From assembly GCF_002999335.1 (NCBI RefSeq), contig NW_020312758.1, forward strand, positions 100,018-164,017: a DNA stretch of 64,000 nucleotides, read 5' to 3'. Position numbers and translations under genes: made by a program. Origin of the DNA: Cyclospora cayetanensis. Its lineage: Eukaryota > Apicomplexa > Conoidasida > Eucoccidiorida > Eimeriidae. This document shows positions 49,335-61,099 of the stretch, piece after piece. The notes beneath the pieces are model-generated. The model saw only the letters and a program-made list of their open reading frames with translations, had not been told where the DNA came from and did not search any database. Positions within the stretch are counted from its first letter, which is position 1. Each line of letters opens with the position of its first letter.

Positions 49335-52300
49335 ATGGCGAGTAGCAGCAGCCTCAGGGGGATGCAGACACCACATCCACTGGATTGCAATTACGGCAAT
49401 AGTTGCCGAGGTCTATTGGCAACAATGACTTCAGGCGCTCTCAGACTCTACGGGCTCTTGGATCTGAGGTCACGGTGCGGAAATTCATTGTGCATAGCAG
49501 GCATAGCTCGTCTGGTGTCCCTGGTAGCATGGGTGTCATTATTTAGCACGAACCTCGTGACAAGCGAGAGTCCCTTGAACTCAGCGATAGGCGAGGGGCA
49601 TTCCTCTGGACCAGCGAATGAAGGGAGCTCACACACGTCACATATGGAAGAAAATGCGTCGTGGGATATGAATTATGTTTTTAAGCCATCTCCGGTATTC
49701 TGGAAGCCACTTGCTTCTCTGCCAGCGCCCTCCTTTCCTCCATACGACTTGGGCCACCATGCAGAGCCTCCCCACAGACTCATATTCGCCTCATGTAATA
49801 GACAGCCTGAAGGCAAGTTTGCACTATTGCTCTGATTTGTCCCGCTTGCAGACTATTAGATGGGGCGGTGCAAACTGCACAGTTACAAGTGTTTTGTACC
49901 TTGTTTCGATTTATTTGATATCCCTTTTAGGTCTGGATAAAAAGCATGATACAGAGGGGCGCCTTGTATGGAGGCACATGCTTCGCCGCAGGCCTCGGGC
50001 TTTTCTTTGGATGGGAGACAATGTATATGGTAACTTTGCTTCACACCTCGATACACTAGGGTTTGCAATACCCCGCCTTCCCCTCCATGCACACCTCCGA
50101 TAAAATCTTGCAAGTGCGCTAGGTTGGAGAAATACTAGGGTCGCCGAAGGTATTTGCTGGCTTGCGATAAGCTGGACCGGACGTGTACGTCGCACTCCTT
50201 TTTCTTGTGCCCCTTTGTACAGCGGACCATATGCAGTTACCCACTGCGAACGACTCAAGGAACTTTCTATGGAAGCTTTCGGAGGGGAAGAAGCCAATCC
50301 CACCCCCTGGACTTCTTGCAGCATACAAAAGCCAACTCGAGGCCAAAGAGTACAGAGTAAGAGGCAGTGTGCACATTAGTGGGTTGGGGGCATGCAAGTA
50401 TTGTTTTTTGTCACGGAGGGACAAGGAGCTCTTAGAAACTAGCCACTCAGTGTGTGGTACGCAGTATGGCCTCTTATAGCTTTACTACAGACCGGTTTCC
50501 CCCCTGCATGTGCTATATATGGTCGTTACCATTGTCTACAGGAATTCCTTAAAGAGGTACCTAGGATTGCAGGGACCTGGGATGACCATGATATGGGAGA
50601 AGATAATGCCAACAAGATGTACTTATTCAAAGACGGTACATCTGCTATCATATGAAGTTTTTGTCTACTACTGCTAATGGTTTTTGGATGGCCTCTCTCT
50701 AGCCACACTATTCTGCGGCGGGAGTGGTAATTAATGAATCCTCAAAGAGAGAAACCGACCTGAATTCTAGATATGGGCCTTTGTTTCAGAATCAAAAGAA
50801 GCGATGTTGAATTTCTTGGGTGTGGACGAAGCTGCGGCTATTCGGTCGCTGGAGTGGAGAGGCGTGTACTCTTCGCACGACACGGTTTTCGGGGAAGATC
50901 TGCGTGTAAAAGTGATCTTTCTTGACTTACGGTGGGCTTGACGCGCCCCTTTTGATAATTCAATTTTTTACAGGTGGAAGATTTTGGTGCTTTTATATCG
51001 TGCTAAGCTTTATTGGGCATGCGAGTGCTCAGGTTTGAAAAGGACAGTTGGTGGCTAATGGATCTTGGTGACATGTTAGGCGAGCAACAGTGGGACTGGT
51101 TAACCCAGGAACTGCAGTCGTCTTCAGCAGATATCAATGTGGTTGTCTCATCGCTGCAGACATTCGCAAATCACAGGTAAGAATTTTCTGGCGGACACGC
51201 CACTTTGACGACGAAATGTTTACAAGCATATCAGTGTAGCAATGATGCCAAACATGTACAGCTGTGTGTGCTACTGATCACCTTTGCTAATCGTTGCCTT
51301 GTAGTCTGATATGCCTAGAACAGCCGTGCTTAAGAACCCGATCGTGTTGCCATGTGCTTTTGTGGCTCGCGCCGTTAGGGGTGCATCTACATGAATATGC
51401 TCGAGTGGCATTCTCTATATCGCCAAAAAGATTGTTCCTAGATTGGTACAAAAATTAGCGTGAAAGGATACCTCCGTGCCCGTCTCTATGAACTTGTTCT
51501 TGTGATCTTCAGAGTCGTTACCGAGGCATGGAGTCATTTTCCGTGGGCTCGTGAGAGGCTTTTTGCGCTGCTTGCTGGGTCAGGCGCAAAAACACCGATT
51601 ATTCTTTCAGGGGATTCGCATTACGCTGAATTCGGGGGTACGCTTCACAGTATGGCCATGAACACTAGCCTTATGCGTGCAATGTCTGACGGTATCGTTG
51701 GAGATGTGTATTTCTAGCCATCTGGACAGGGAGAGTTGTTGCAACTTACTGAGTTGCTCTGTAGGGCATGTTCACTTTTGCAGCGGTGCACTGCCAGCGT
51801 TTGCGCGACGCTTGGTGCCTGAATGAGCCAGAAGCCAGAAGCTATTACAACATTTTGCACAATCGTACCACTGGTCAGCTGACTCCTCATCAGCAACTCC
51901 GACGGCTAGCAGACTCAGATGATGACGAAATGAGCCTTGGCCAAGACCACGATCAGACTGCAATTAGTTGCCATCCCTCTGATCAATGCTGCAGCCTACC
52001 GCCGACGCAGTCCTTTCTTTTCTGGTGGGTGCCTCGTCACCTACCATTCTTCCTGATGGCCCTGTTCCGTGCTGCAACGAACTCAGATGCGTTTGCTCCT
52101 AGGCAAGGCTGGAGGCGCTCACGGGCTCCCGCTTTTTCGGGTGCCTTTCCGGCACCACCATTTGTGCCCGATCAGCCCCACCAGAAGGAGCTGTCTGGAG
52201 AAGATCCGTCGAGCACTTACCTTTTCGACATGACGAGTAGCGGCTTGGGGAACGGAGTACCGGAGTCTATGTGCCTGGCGGCTTCAGCAGTGGTGGACCT

Positions 52301-54151
52301 TGTTGCCTACTTCCTGAGTGAGGGGCTTCCTTTTGCATCGCCTTTGAATGCGGACATTACAGGTATTGATAGCACTCTGGTCCCTTAACATTTAACAGGA
52401 CTTCTTATAAGCAGATTTCCGTATAGTTGGATTATTCGATAGAGCTTGGCCATGCTGTTGGACACACGACTGCTGATGTTTCAGGACCTCGTCTACTGTA
52501 CACCGAGCGCAACTTTGGAGAGCTACAGTTCATCGAAAACCCTTTGCAGCTCGTTTTATTCCCTCCCAATGACGATGGCACCCCTGCTGCGGTACAGCAG
52601 CAGGAGCTGATGCAACGAAAATGCAGGGATAATTCAACATGTTCAATCCAGCTTCTTCGTGTGAGAGAGAAGCAGGAAGCGCTTTTGGAGATGGCCCGAA
52701 ATATGCAGAAGGGAAGGTCGTTGGAGAGAGACCGCACGCTGACGAAGAAGCAAGCCGCTGAGTTCCGAAGTCGACTGCGCGCCTACAAGCGGCAGCGACA
52801 GCTTCTCATCGACCAATTGCGGGACGAACCCGTGCATCAGCTTCCTGTGTTGGAACGTCTTGTGGCTCAGTCCAAGAGGTTTTCTGTCTACGTGGAGGCA
52901 ATGATGGGTAGTTACGACGTCTTTTTCATGCGATTGCTTAAGCTTCACTCGGCAATGCTTTTGGCCCACATGTGTGAAGATGAGGGCAGTGGCCAAGGAA
53001 GCCCAACTCAGAAGCCAGATGGTCGCCAGCTATTCGAAACTTGTAGTCTGTTGGCTCATTGGGCTGCCACTCCACTTGAACCACGTCCGCAGTCTGTAAT
53101 TGATAAAGGTCTTAGGTGGCTATGGGACCTGTTTTTCGGCTTGACGGCACGCCGAATAACCTTCTTTGATTCTCTTCCACTAGGAGACGCTGCGACGTTG
53201 CGTCTCAGTGCTGCAACCGATCAGTTGACTCGATCATCTGCTGCAGCGCGCGCCGCGGGCCTTGCACGTGCAGCAATCGCGAAGCGGAGTTTTACCGGTA
53301 GGCTGGGTTGTAAACGCTTACTTGGACGGCGAAGCCTCTGCAGGGTAACGCAGCGGCCCCACGAAGAGCGGCTAATTTTACGTGGCGTTTTCGCGGCAGT
53401 AAGCGATGGCTTGTTACGACAAGCTTGCATGCAGCTACAGAGTCCGCGACGTCAGCAGCAACGTGAAGAGTTGAATCAACTTTTTGAAAGAGGTGTAGCT
53501 AGCCAGCCTGCAGACCCGTTTGCCTTCGGAAAGCTAGACCCAAACCTTCATCAGATATGCTCCTTGGTAGACGTTCCCTCGTCTCGACGTCCATTCAATG
53601 AGCCAACAACGTATCCTGTCTTGTCAGAGGCAGCTATCACACTTGAAAGCCGGGCAGCTCGCGCCGTTGGAGGCAGTTGGGTACTCGTTGAGTTACTAGA
53701 GACGAAATCATGGGTGCTAACCCGGACTTTTGAAGTGGTTACTGGGCGTCTCGTAATGGAAAAGCTTCTTTCGACGTTCGCTTCTGAACAACGCGCGCAG
53801 CGACCTGGTATCGGCCAGTGGGCCTGTCAAGGCTGGAAGGGCCCCACAGAAAGCCGAATGTATTTGTACCATATGTACATCCTTCTTGCCGTGTTGCTTG
53901 CTCTCGGAAGTATAGTGTCGTGCCTCTTATTCATCGTTCTATCCTTTTTGAAGCGCACTGCAGACGCGTCATCAGGCCTGAGATATTTGTTCTTTCACGG
54001 AAGCACAACTTCCAATGAAATTCGCAAGGGTAGCTTAAAAAGCTGTCCCTCGATTATTCAGCGACACCGGCTTCCAATGCCAAAGACTGCGGTAGCCATT
54101 GGTGCCATTGTGGCACTAGGAGCGGCTGCAGTGGCGTTTTTTCATAAATAA
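49335..54151 (+). CDS. PhoD-type metallophosphatase with long membrane-anchored C-terminal extension
   Basis: Nine exons: 49335-49794, 49931-50029, 50223-50356, 50542-50635, 50790-50931, 51033-51176, 51513-51637, 51784-52362, 52485-54151. They sum to 3444 bases, exactly 1147 codons plus stop. PhoD landmarks: LIFASC (about residue 153), FLWMGDNVYG (177-186), GTWDDHDMGEDNA (242-254), VIFLDLR, MLGEQQWDWLTQEL, VVVSSLQTFANHR, PIILSGDSHYAEFG (about 385-398), DMTSSGL and ERNFGELQF. The metal-binding Asp, Asn and His of these motifs are present. PhoD enzymes are Ca/Fe phosphodiesterases or phosphatases. An N-terminal hydrophobic segment (about 52-72) suggests a signal anchor. After the catalytic part come about 540 residues with a basic coiled-coil-like stretch, a membrane helix near 1055-1080 and a C-terminal hydrophobic tail (AVAIGAIVALGAAAVAFF). 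Substrate unknown. Confidence 0.9.
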
Positions 54152-54159
54152 AGTTTTGC

Positions 54160-55120
54160 CTTGCTCCATCCTTATTGGAATAGAGTTCATCTTTCACCTC
54201 GAACTCTGCCGTCTCGCACATTGCGCATTTACTAACATATCGTTATGCACTTCCAAACTACTTAAAGTCCGAATCATTTCTTGAGATCTACCTTTCCGCA
54301 AGTGATGCGCTACTATACAGGCGAGATGAGCTTGCAGACACAAGTAGCTGGGGCAACTTCGATTGGTCAGGGACTGCTACTGGAAACGCGCTTCTGTACT
54401 GGTTCTGCACTCTGGCTTGGACTGTCACCGACAATGGCGTGTGATGCCAGAGGCGTTGGGAGCAGCCATCTGCATCGCTGTGGAAAAGCGCAGGGATGCC
54501 GAGTGCCTCGTGCCTATCCAAAGCAACACTGCCAACCATCCCAGATATGCGTTTTAGTGAGCGGAACAGCCCTTTCGCAGTCAATAACGCGGATATAAAA
54601 GGCTGAGCTGGCTGAAACACCTGCTCACTCTGTGTTTGGCTATCCAGCTGTACGGAACGCAACCCAGCAGTGAATGTTAGCGAATATCCGTATCGGCGGT
54701 TGTTGGCACGTGACCTGAGCTTAAAGTGCAACACACACTGGGATTCTGCAAGCACAACATGTTGAAGAAGTACCTATTCTAGTTGCTGCCATGTTAATGC
54801 TAATTTCCTCGGTCTGCACGATAGCAGCGTAGAGAAAAATGCATTCCCAGCCTCATCTCCGCAACATGCCCACGTATTTTTTACCTGTTGCGTAGCCCAA
54901 AAAACGTGTATTTCTCGAAGGGACGGCTCAGCAAGGAGCAAAAAGGAACGGACAATGCTCAAAAGTGCCGATAGCCAAAAGTTGAGAGGCCACCGGTGGT
55001 CTTGTAAGACATTTTCTAGTTCGATGATTTGCTGACCCACAAGCGGGCACGCTTCCCGCTTCTTCGTAGCTAAACGAGACTTCGGGATATAAGGGAGTCA
55101 GCAAAATTAGTTATTTATAC
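54160..55120. other. Intergenic between convergent PhoD-like and TerD-like genes
   Basis: Both genes end here. A coding-looking plus-strand stretch at about 54283-54441 reads EIYLSASDALLYRRDELADT and on to TLAWTVTDNG, then continues in another frame (ALGAAICIAVEKRRDAECL) to a stop at 54557. It has no start and needs a frame change, so it is noted but not called. Confidence 0.4.
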
Positions 55121-58100
55121 TTAGTAGAGCCGAGTGCCGGAAGCACCAGTGCCGTGCAGATTTATGGCATCTATGGCTCTCTCCAATTCATGCAATGCTG
55201 AAAATACTTTGGGAGTTCCTGCGAACGACAGTACACGGCGTTCAATCGGATTCAATCCCTTTAATCCGTCAGGAGCAGTACCACTGGCAAGTTGCCGTAG
55301 GCAGGCTCCGAACGCCGCAGCGTGATCCTGCATGCGGCCAAGCTCGGCAAGCGCCTTCGAGGCGAATTCACTATGCCCTTGCGCTTTCGTGGAGTCTTGG
55401 CCCTCCGTATCACTGGCCTGGCCTGCCAACGTATTACCCAGTACTTCAAAAAAGCCGGCTTCATGAAGTTTCTGATTGCTGATGCACGTAGTCGGTTGCA
55501 GGGATACAGGGAGGCCCTGAGTGCGCAGCACAATATTTGTAAAACCACGAAAGGAGCATGAAGGTACCATTACTTCTTAATATTCCTCGTAGGACAAGTA
55601 CTTGACCCATAGGAAATAAAAGTGGCTTAGTTAAGCCTCGAGCTACTAAAGCACACCTTTTCCTGATCAGTTGCAGGCACAGTGGGTCCTGGACTAAATG
55701 GTCCTTGTACAATCCGTTGTTCAAAGCCCGCCAACTGGATACGAAGCTGAAGCGACAGGCATCAGCATCCCCCCCAAAACATGCAGAATACTGCTTTTAA
55801 CAAGTCGTGAAGTTAGAAAAAATCTATCCCCGCTTGATACTGACACTGATGTCCCCTTGACAGTTCTACTGATAACTTACTTCTGAGAGGGACTGCGATA
55901 CAAGATGCCAATTTCTTTCAGCAAGAGTAACCATCCTATCGACTTCCCATAACTTCTTCTGCTGTTCTGCAAGCTGCTTTGCGTCGGCTGATTCGTTAGC
56001 CTCTAGCTTTTCTAATCTCAAGTGTACCCCTTTCAGAGGGCGTGCCACGGCGGACTCAATGTCTGTAGCAACGTCGTTCTGCAAGGCAAATAGACCACCT
56101 AGCATCCAAAGTGTACACCAATCAGATACTTCCACGCTGATAATACGCAAAAACAACCATGAATAAGTGAAGTATCAATTTTAAAAACAAAAAAGATTAG
56201 CTTTTGATGGGTTCGTTAAGATTGTTTGGTGGAATCACTGAATAAATCTGGCAACACAAGCTGCTGCTGCACTCTTCTCGTACCTTTAACTCAATAAATT
56301 TATCACGCAGCTCCTGGATATAAAGCTTATTGTTATTCTGCATTTCAGACGTGGCTGCTGCAACAGTGTGGATGTCTGCGCTCATGCTCTCTACAGCGCG
56401 CTCTAGTGATTCAAGGCGCCTGTCGACACTCTCCTTCCATGCACCCGTGCAGGGACAACCGTGTGCAGCTGCACTTTCCAGTTCTTGCTCGCCGTCTGCG
56501 TTTACCCTGTGCAACTCCCCTGCATGGTACCCACCTTCTGGAGGGTAAGACGCAAACAAAGATTCTGCCTTGATACCTCCTCTGTACGTGCAAAGCCACA
56601 AAAAGACAAGGTTGGATTTGGGGCCCGTCAGTTTCGCAGCTTTAGAAAAATTTTCTGCCCTACACTATCAGGCTTACATCCTTAGCATTGCATTCTGTAG
56701 TCTGGTCCATATTAAGAGTAAAACTTGTATCAAGACAGCTGGGATACAATGCTTTAGGAGATGCAGCTAACTTACCGTTCACGGGCCCACTGATAATTAG
56801 TTCTTGACTTCCAGCGTAGATTACGTGCCCTCTCCTGCTCGCCCTCCGGAGCTGTACTGGTACCCTGCCGTGGTCCTCCATTCCTGCCTCTTGTGGGACT
56901 CCCGGATGGTTCATCGCATGGTACCTTGCGTGTCAAGTCCAGTTGTGTATCCTGTGAAGACTTCCGATATCTTACACCGCCGCGCTTTAACGTGGATTCC
57001 TCGCCCCTGCTTCCCTTACCAAAGCTATCCTCCCCCATAGGTTCTTCGCCAACGTTTACGTACTTCATTGGCAAGTCACCCTTTCGGTCTCCTTTGTCAC
57101 CAAGACCACCTGCCAAATCAGCGAAGCCGTCTTCACTTGATGCTCTCCTTCTAGCGCGCATTTTCCTTGAGGCGGCATCTTTACCTACCACAGCCATTGA
57201 CAGCTTGCGCCGCTCTCCATCTGCTTTGGTAATCCTGCCGTCAATTCTTTGTGCTCTAGCACCCAATGCTTCTCCTCTCTCCTTGAGCGGCAGCCAGCGT
57301 TGGCCTTCCCCTTCCGCTTCGCTGTCACAAAAGACGCATGCAATAAACAACACACACCAAAGTCGTGACTTTTGAAATTGTACAATACAGCTAAATGCAG
57401 CAGTGCCGTGAAGACTAAATACCCCGTAAGCGATCTGATTGCCGCCAAGCAGTTGCTTTTCGACGAAATTGTGTCACTCAGTATGGTTCTAGAAAATACA
57501 CTCTCACCTAGGCACACCGGAACCTCCTGCCCAGCTCTTAACATCAGAAGCCCGCAGTTCTTTTGCCCCTGCAGCTTCCGCCTTTCGCATATAACAAGCC
57601 GAAAGCATACGATAGAAATGCAAAATACTGCTATATCGAGTATTCGGTCCGCATAAACCCTGATACCTGCATTCTACTAAAGAGAACGTGATAACTGGGT
57701 CTGCAAACTAAGAGATAATATGTTTTTCGAAGGAAGGCGTTAAGACAAACTTCATAACTTACTATTGCAGATTCTTCCGTATCTGTCAATTCGAACTCCA
57801 CACGTACGCCTTGACGGCCGGCATTGAGCAAGGCTCCAAGTTCCATCCCGCAGCGTCCCTCATTCAACCCCGCAGCGTGCCTCACGACGTATTCCTGCGG
57901 TTCGCACGTAGGTAGAAAACACGTCGTGAATACACTTATTGAAGAGAAGGCTGCAAGCCTCTCCATATTCGATAAGACATCGCTTGCAGGTGGGCATCCG
58001 TGTCACCGAAGTGGATCGGACACCATACCTGTGCTGGCTCGATGAGGCCCTGAGGTGTAAAGGCTGAGACCGGCTTCAGCACGGGCTTGAAGTACCAGTA

Positions 58101-59099
58101 ACCGCCGTGATGGGAAAGTAAGCACAGCATCATACTACACTCCTCTCCGTGCATGTTCCTTGCTTTCAGTGGGAGCACTCCGAGGCACACCCACTCATAG
58201 AAATCAGAGGAACTTGGGGGAATTTGCCCACAGGGAATATGTGGGGACTCCATGCCCTCGCCGACATCCATACGAGGAACTAAGGCACTGAGCTGCAGCA
58301 CAGGCCATGAAACCGTAGTGTTCAGTACTTTCTATAGTAACAACAACCGCGCAAAGCAATCTTCCAAGATACGATATACTATATATCACACACAAGGGGA
58401 CTTTAAGATAGCTCATATGTGGCCAAATATCTCTCCTGCTACCTAATTGGTGTTTGCAGCTCTCAGAGCTGCTGTTCAGGTCTACTAACAACTGCTGATG
58501 AGCAGAAAGAGCATCACTATTGTGCGAGCAAATGTTCACTTACCTGCACAGTGCTTTCTCCTAGTTGAGCAACAGTACCACCAGAGTATATTGCCAGGGT
58601 GCAGACGATAAAACTGCACCTTTTGGGGACGTAGCGTAAATCCACAAGGAGCTCTTGTTCCTGCTGAAGAATTCTGACGCTTTTGCCCGCCAATTGCGGG
58701 TTTTTATAAAACACACAGTCGACGTAGGTTCCGTCCACCTCGAACAGGAAGGCATGGATGTCTGGCAAACAACAGGTGCATCAGAGTCCGTACAGGTTTA
58801 AATTAAAGCTGCATGCTCTGGCTGCTGATTCCAACAGATGAAATAACTGTGGAGAACATGTCATGTTTCGTTATATTCAGAGTATATGAATTAATCTATA
58901 CGCCGCTTCATGCCCAATCTGAAAGCACAAAGGTTGACTAACCAATATCAAAACCCTTGCTAGGCTCAGGCAGATGCAACTGCACGCTGATAAACCGCAG
59001 TGGCGTGTCTTCATCCTCTTCTGCTTGCTCGGGGGGTTGTAAGGAGCTAAGGCTCAGGCCGTAGACGAAATCCGCGGCATCACCGCCCGTCCGCACCAT
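55121..59099 (-). CDS. TerD-like domain protein with coiled-coil C-terminal half
   Basis: The first four exons are well supported and phase-consistent: 59099-58943 (ATG, MVRTGGDAADFVYGLSLSSL), 58761-58544, 58292-58029 and 57894-57763. Together they read as a TerD-type beta-sandwich: PSKGFDIDIHAFLFEVDGTY, VDCVFYKNPQLAGKSVRILQ, LLVDLRYVPKRCSFIVCTLA, IYSGGTV, then CSMMLCLLSHHGGYWYFKPV. TerD domains of bacteria bind calcium and act in stress responses; a eukaryotic role is unknown. Later coding blocks are 57330-56780 (charged, Arg/Gly/Ser-rich), about 56570-56290 (LESLERAVESMSADIHTVAA, heptad pattern), about 56090-55890 (RLEKLEANESADAKQLAEQQ) and 55510-55121 (ASKALAELGRMQDHAAAFGA; stop TAA). Their exact joins were not resolved, and the phase between exon 4 and the next block does not match directly, so a small exon may be missing. 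Confidence 0.6.
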
Positions 59100-59109
59100 G
59101 ATTGTGAAA

Positions 59110-60490
59110 AATTCTCAATCCTGAACGGTTCTCGCGAGATAATTAGAGATTTTCACCTTGTCAAGAATAAGGGTCAGTGCTGAGAGCTGCCAGGGTTGTC
59201 GGACAGGAGTCGAACACTCCGCAGGGGGACTTGTATTTGTTGCGTTGAAGCTGACGATCAGATACGTTGGCGACAGCTCACCAAAGAGCCGGGCTTAATT
59301 TGTCTGGATGATTCAAGCGTATGGTCTGATAAGGAGTGTAACCAGATGAGGTACGTTTATGTGATGCTGATGCCAACCCGACATGTCCTGCATGTACTTC
59401 TCATATTACCGCCACCCTAGTAGCACAAGACAGAAGCCATTAAGGGTCTCTGTAGCAAAATGACACGAGAGTAGCACGTCTGTCGAATTATTTTTCCACT
59501 AAAACAAAAAGTAGCCAAAAGTAGCCAGTAAGGCTATGGAGCCTCAGTGCGGGAAGCACGCGGGTTAGTGCACTACTACCGCTACTGTGGTTTCAAAAAG
59601 AGCCACATTTCCTTCATGGTGTACTTGGAAAAACCATACAACGCTGCTTTGCCCTGAAATTTAACCTAGTGAGTTTTTGAATGTGGCTGAGCCGGTTGTT
59701 TTTGTGCATCCTGTACTCCCTGAGGACCATTGTAGCCGCCAGTGGGACGTCTCCTGGGTCCGTCCTACCTGAGAAATGACAGCCAACTTTAGCTCCAAAA
59801 ATACTTTAAAATCTCAAATACTACAAAAGTAAGATTAGTTTTTTTGTCAAAATCTGAATCCAATTCTTACCAGGGCAGACTCGAGATGGAGACCATTATT
59901 CTACAGACGAAACTATGAAGGCATTGAACGGCTTAGATCGGAGTATCTCAGACCCAGTCAGCACGTAGATGCAATAGCGAACGAGTTATGAGCTGAACGG
60001 CCTCTTTTAATAGCATAAAAATAAGGGTTTTAGGCCATGGATTATCTGCAACCATCGCCCGTGTTTTCAACTGGACTTTGAAGTGTAATGTTCACCCGCT
60101 GCACCACCAATGCTGTATGCTTAGAACGGCGTGATGCGTCATGCAGAGAATTGCCTGGATGAACGTGCTAGCGCCTTACTGGCCTCATGCTGCAATGAAG
60201 CGGAAATAAAGATGCAGCAAAATGGGAAGCGTTAAGTGCATCTTTTGCAATCTAGCGAACATTGAGTTTGTCGGCTGTATTTAACGATACTAAGTATTCT
60301 GTAGTAACATTGTGGGCACCCTTGACTGGGAACATAGGGTTGCAGGCTAACAGTCACATTTCCTATTTGCTGGCTTCATACATCTGCATGGATGGTGCTT
60401 TTACTTAGAACAACACAGCCCTACAGAAAAATTATTGAGTGTGTAGCAAATTAGCTCCCCTTTCGCATGCCTGGTCCCAGAGCTCCCTAA
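59110..60490. other. Upstream flank of the TerD-like gene; no gene seen
   Basis: Short frames only. No motif, repeat or RNA gene was recognised. Confidence 0.4.
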
Positions 60491-60499
60491 AAAGGGGAG

Positions 60500-60690
60500 A
60501 GGGACACTTTAGGTACGCGTAGCAGCACCCTCTAAGCACTTTGACTTTTCACAGCCAGTTGCACACAGCGTCTATCGCGCATACACACACTGCGCCGTCT
60601 AGCGCGAAACACGCAGTACTCTGCAATCTGATAAACTACACGAACAGACAAACCAAGTGAAGACTTCTTTACTATTTCTTAGTGAAATAT
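60500..60690 (-). repeat. LTR-like dispersed repeat, copy 4
   Basis: Parallel to copy 1: ACCCTCTAAGCACTTTGA, GCCAGTTGCACACAGCG, AGTACTCTGCAATCTGA, TTCTTTACT and AGCATAGTAGAAAG each have a close counterpart in the same order. It lies about 0.2-0.4 kb beyond an integrase remnant on the minus strand. Confidence 0.65.
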
Positions 60691-60869
60691 AACTAGCATA
60701 GTAGAAAGTGTTTGATTGTACCTTGGATCGCTACATATGCTGGCCAACATAGCGGTAAAGGTGAATATGCCTCACCACGCTAGCTAATTAATAGGTATAG
60801 CGGCACTCATGATCTCTTCATGATAGAGTGACTTCATGAAGATCGTGAGAGAAGAAGTAGCCTGTCAAT

Positions 60870-61070
60870 CACTTTAGGAAGAGGATGCATTTCTCATGAC
60901 AGCGGCTTCCTTTCTGGGCAAGACCTCGACAGCACGTTGCCAAGAAAACAAGAAAACTTATCTTCCGGCAGCTTGGGATGCATTTCAACGTTGACTTAGG
61001 ACTTAAATTCAACATTGTATCCAATGACACATAGAATACCTCCCAATTTCTAAAAATTAAAGTATCCTGC
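60870..61070 (-). mobile_element. Integrase-like remnant of the same chromovirus family
   Basis: The minus-strand frame reads FRNWEVFYVSLDTMLNLSPK then STLKCIPSCRKISF. This follows the spacing of the Ty3/gypsy integrase core segment (fW..L...lgt.L.lS...HP.tDGq.E), though key residues are lost. The match is weak alone but supported by the adjacent LTR-like copy 4 in the same orientation. Confidence 0.45.
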
Positions 61071-61099
61071 CATATACGTAGCCAGCTAATCAATGCTTT

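Noticed and set aside
54288..54755. 155-codon minus-strand frame
   Set aside because: No family resemblance; the opposite strand looks at least as coding-like. Left uncalled.
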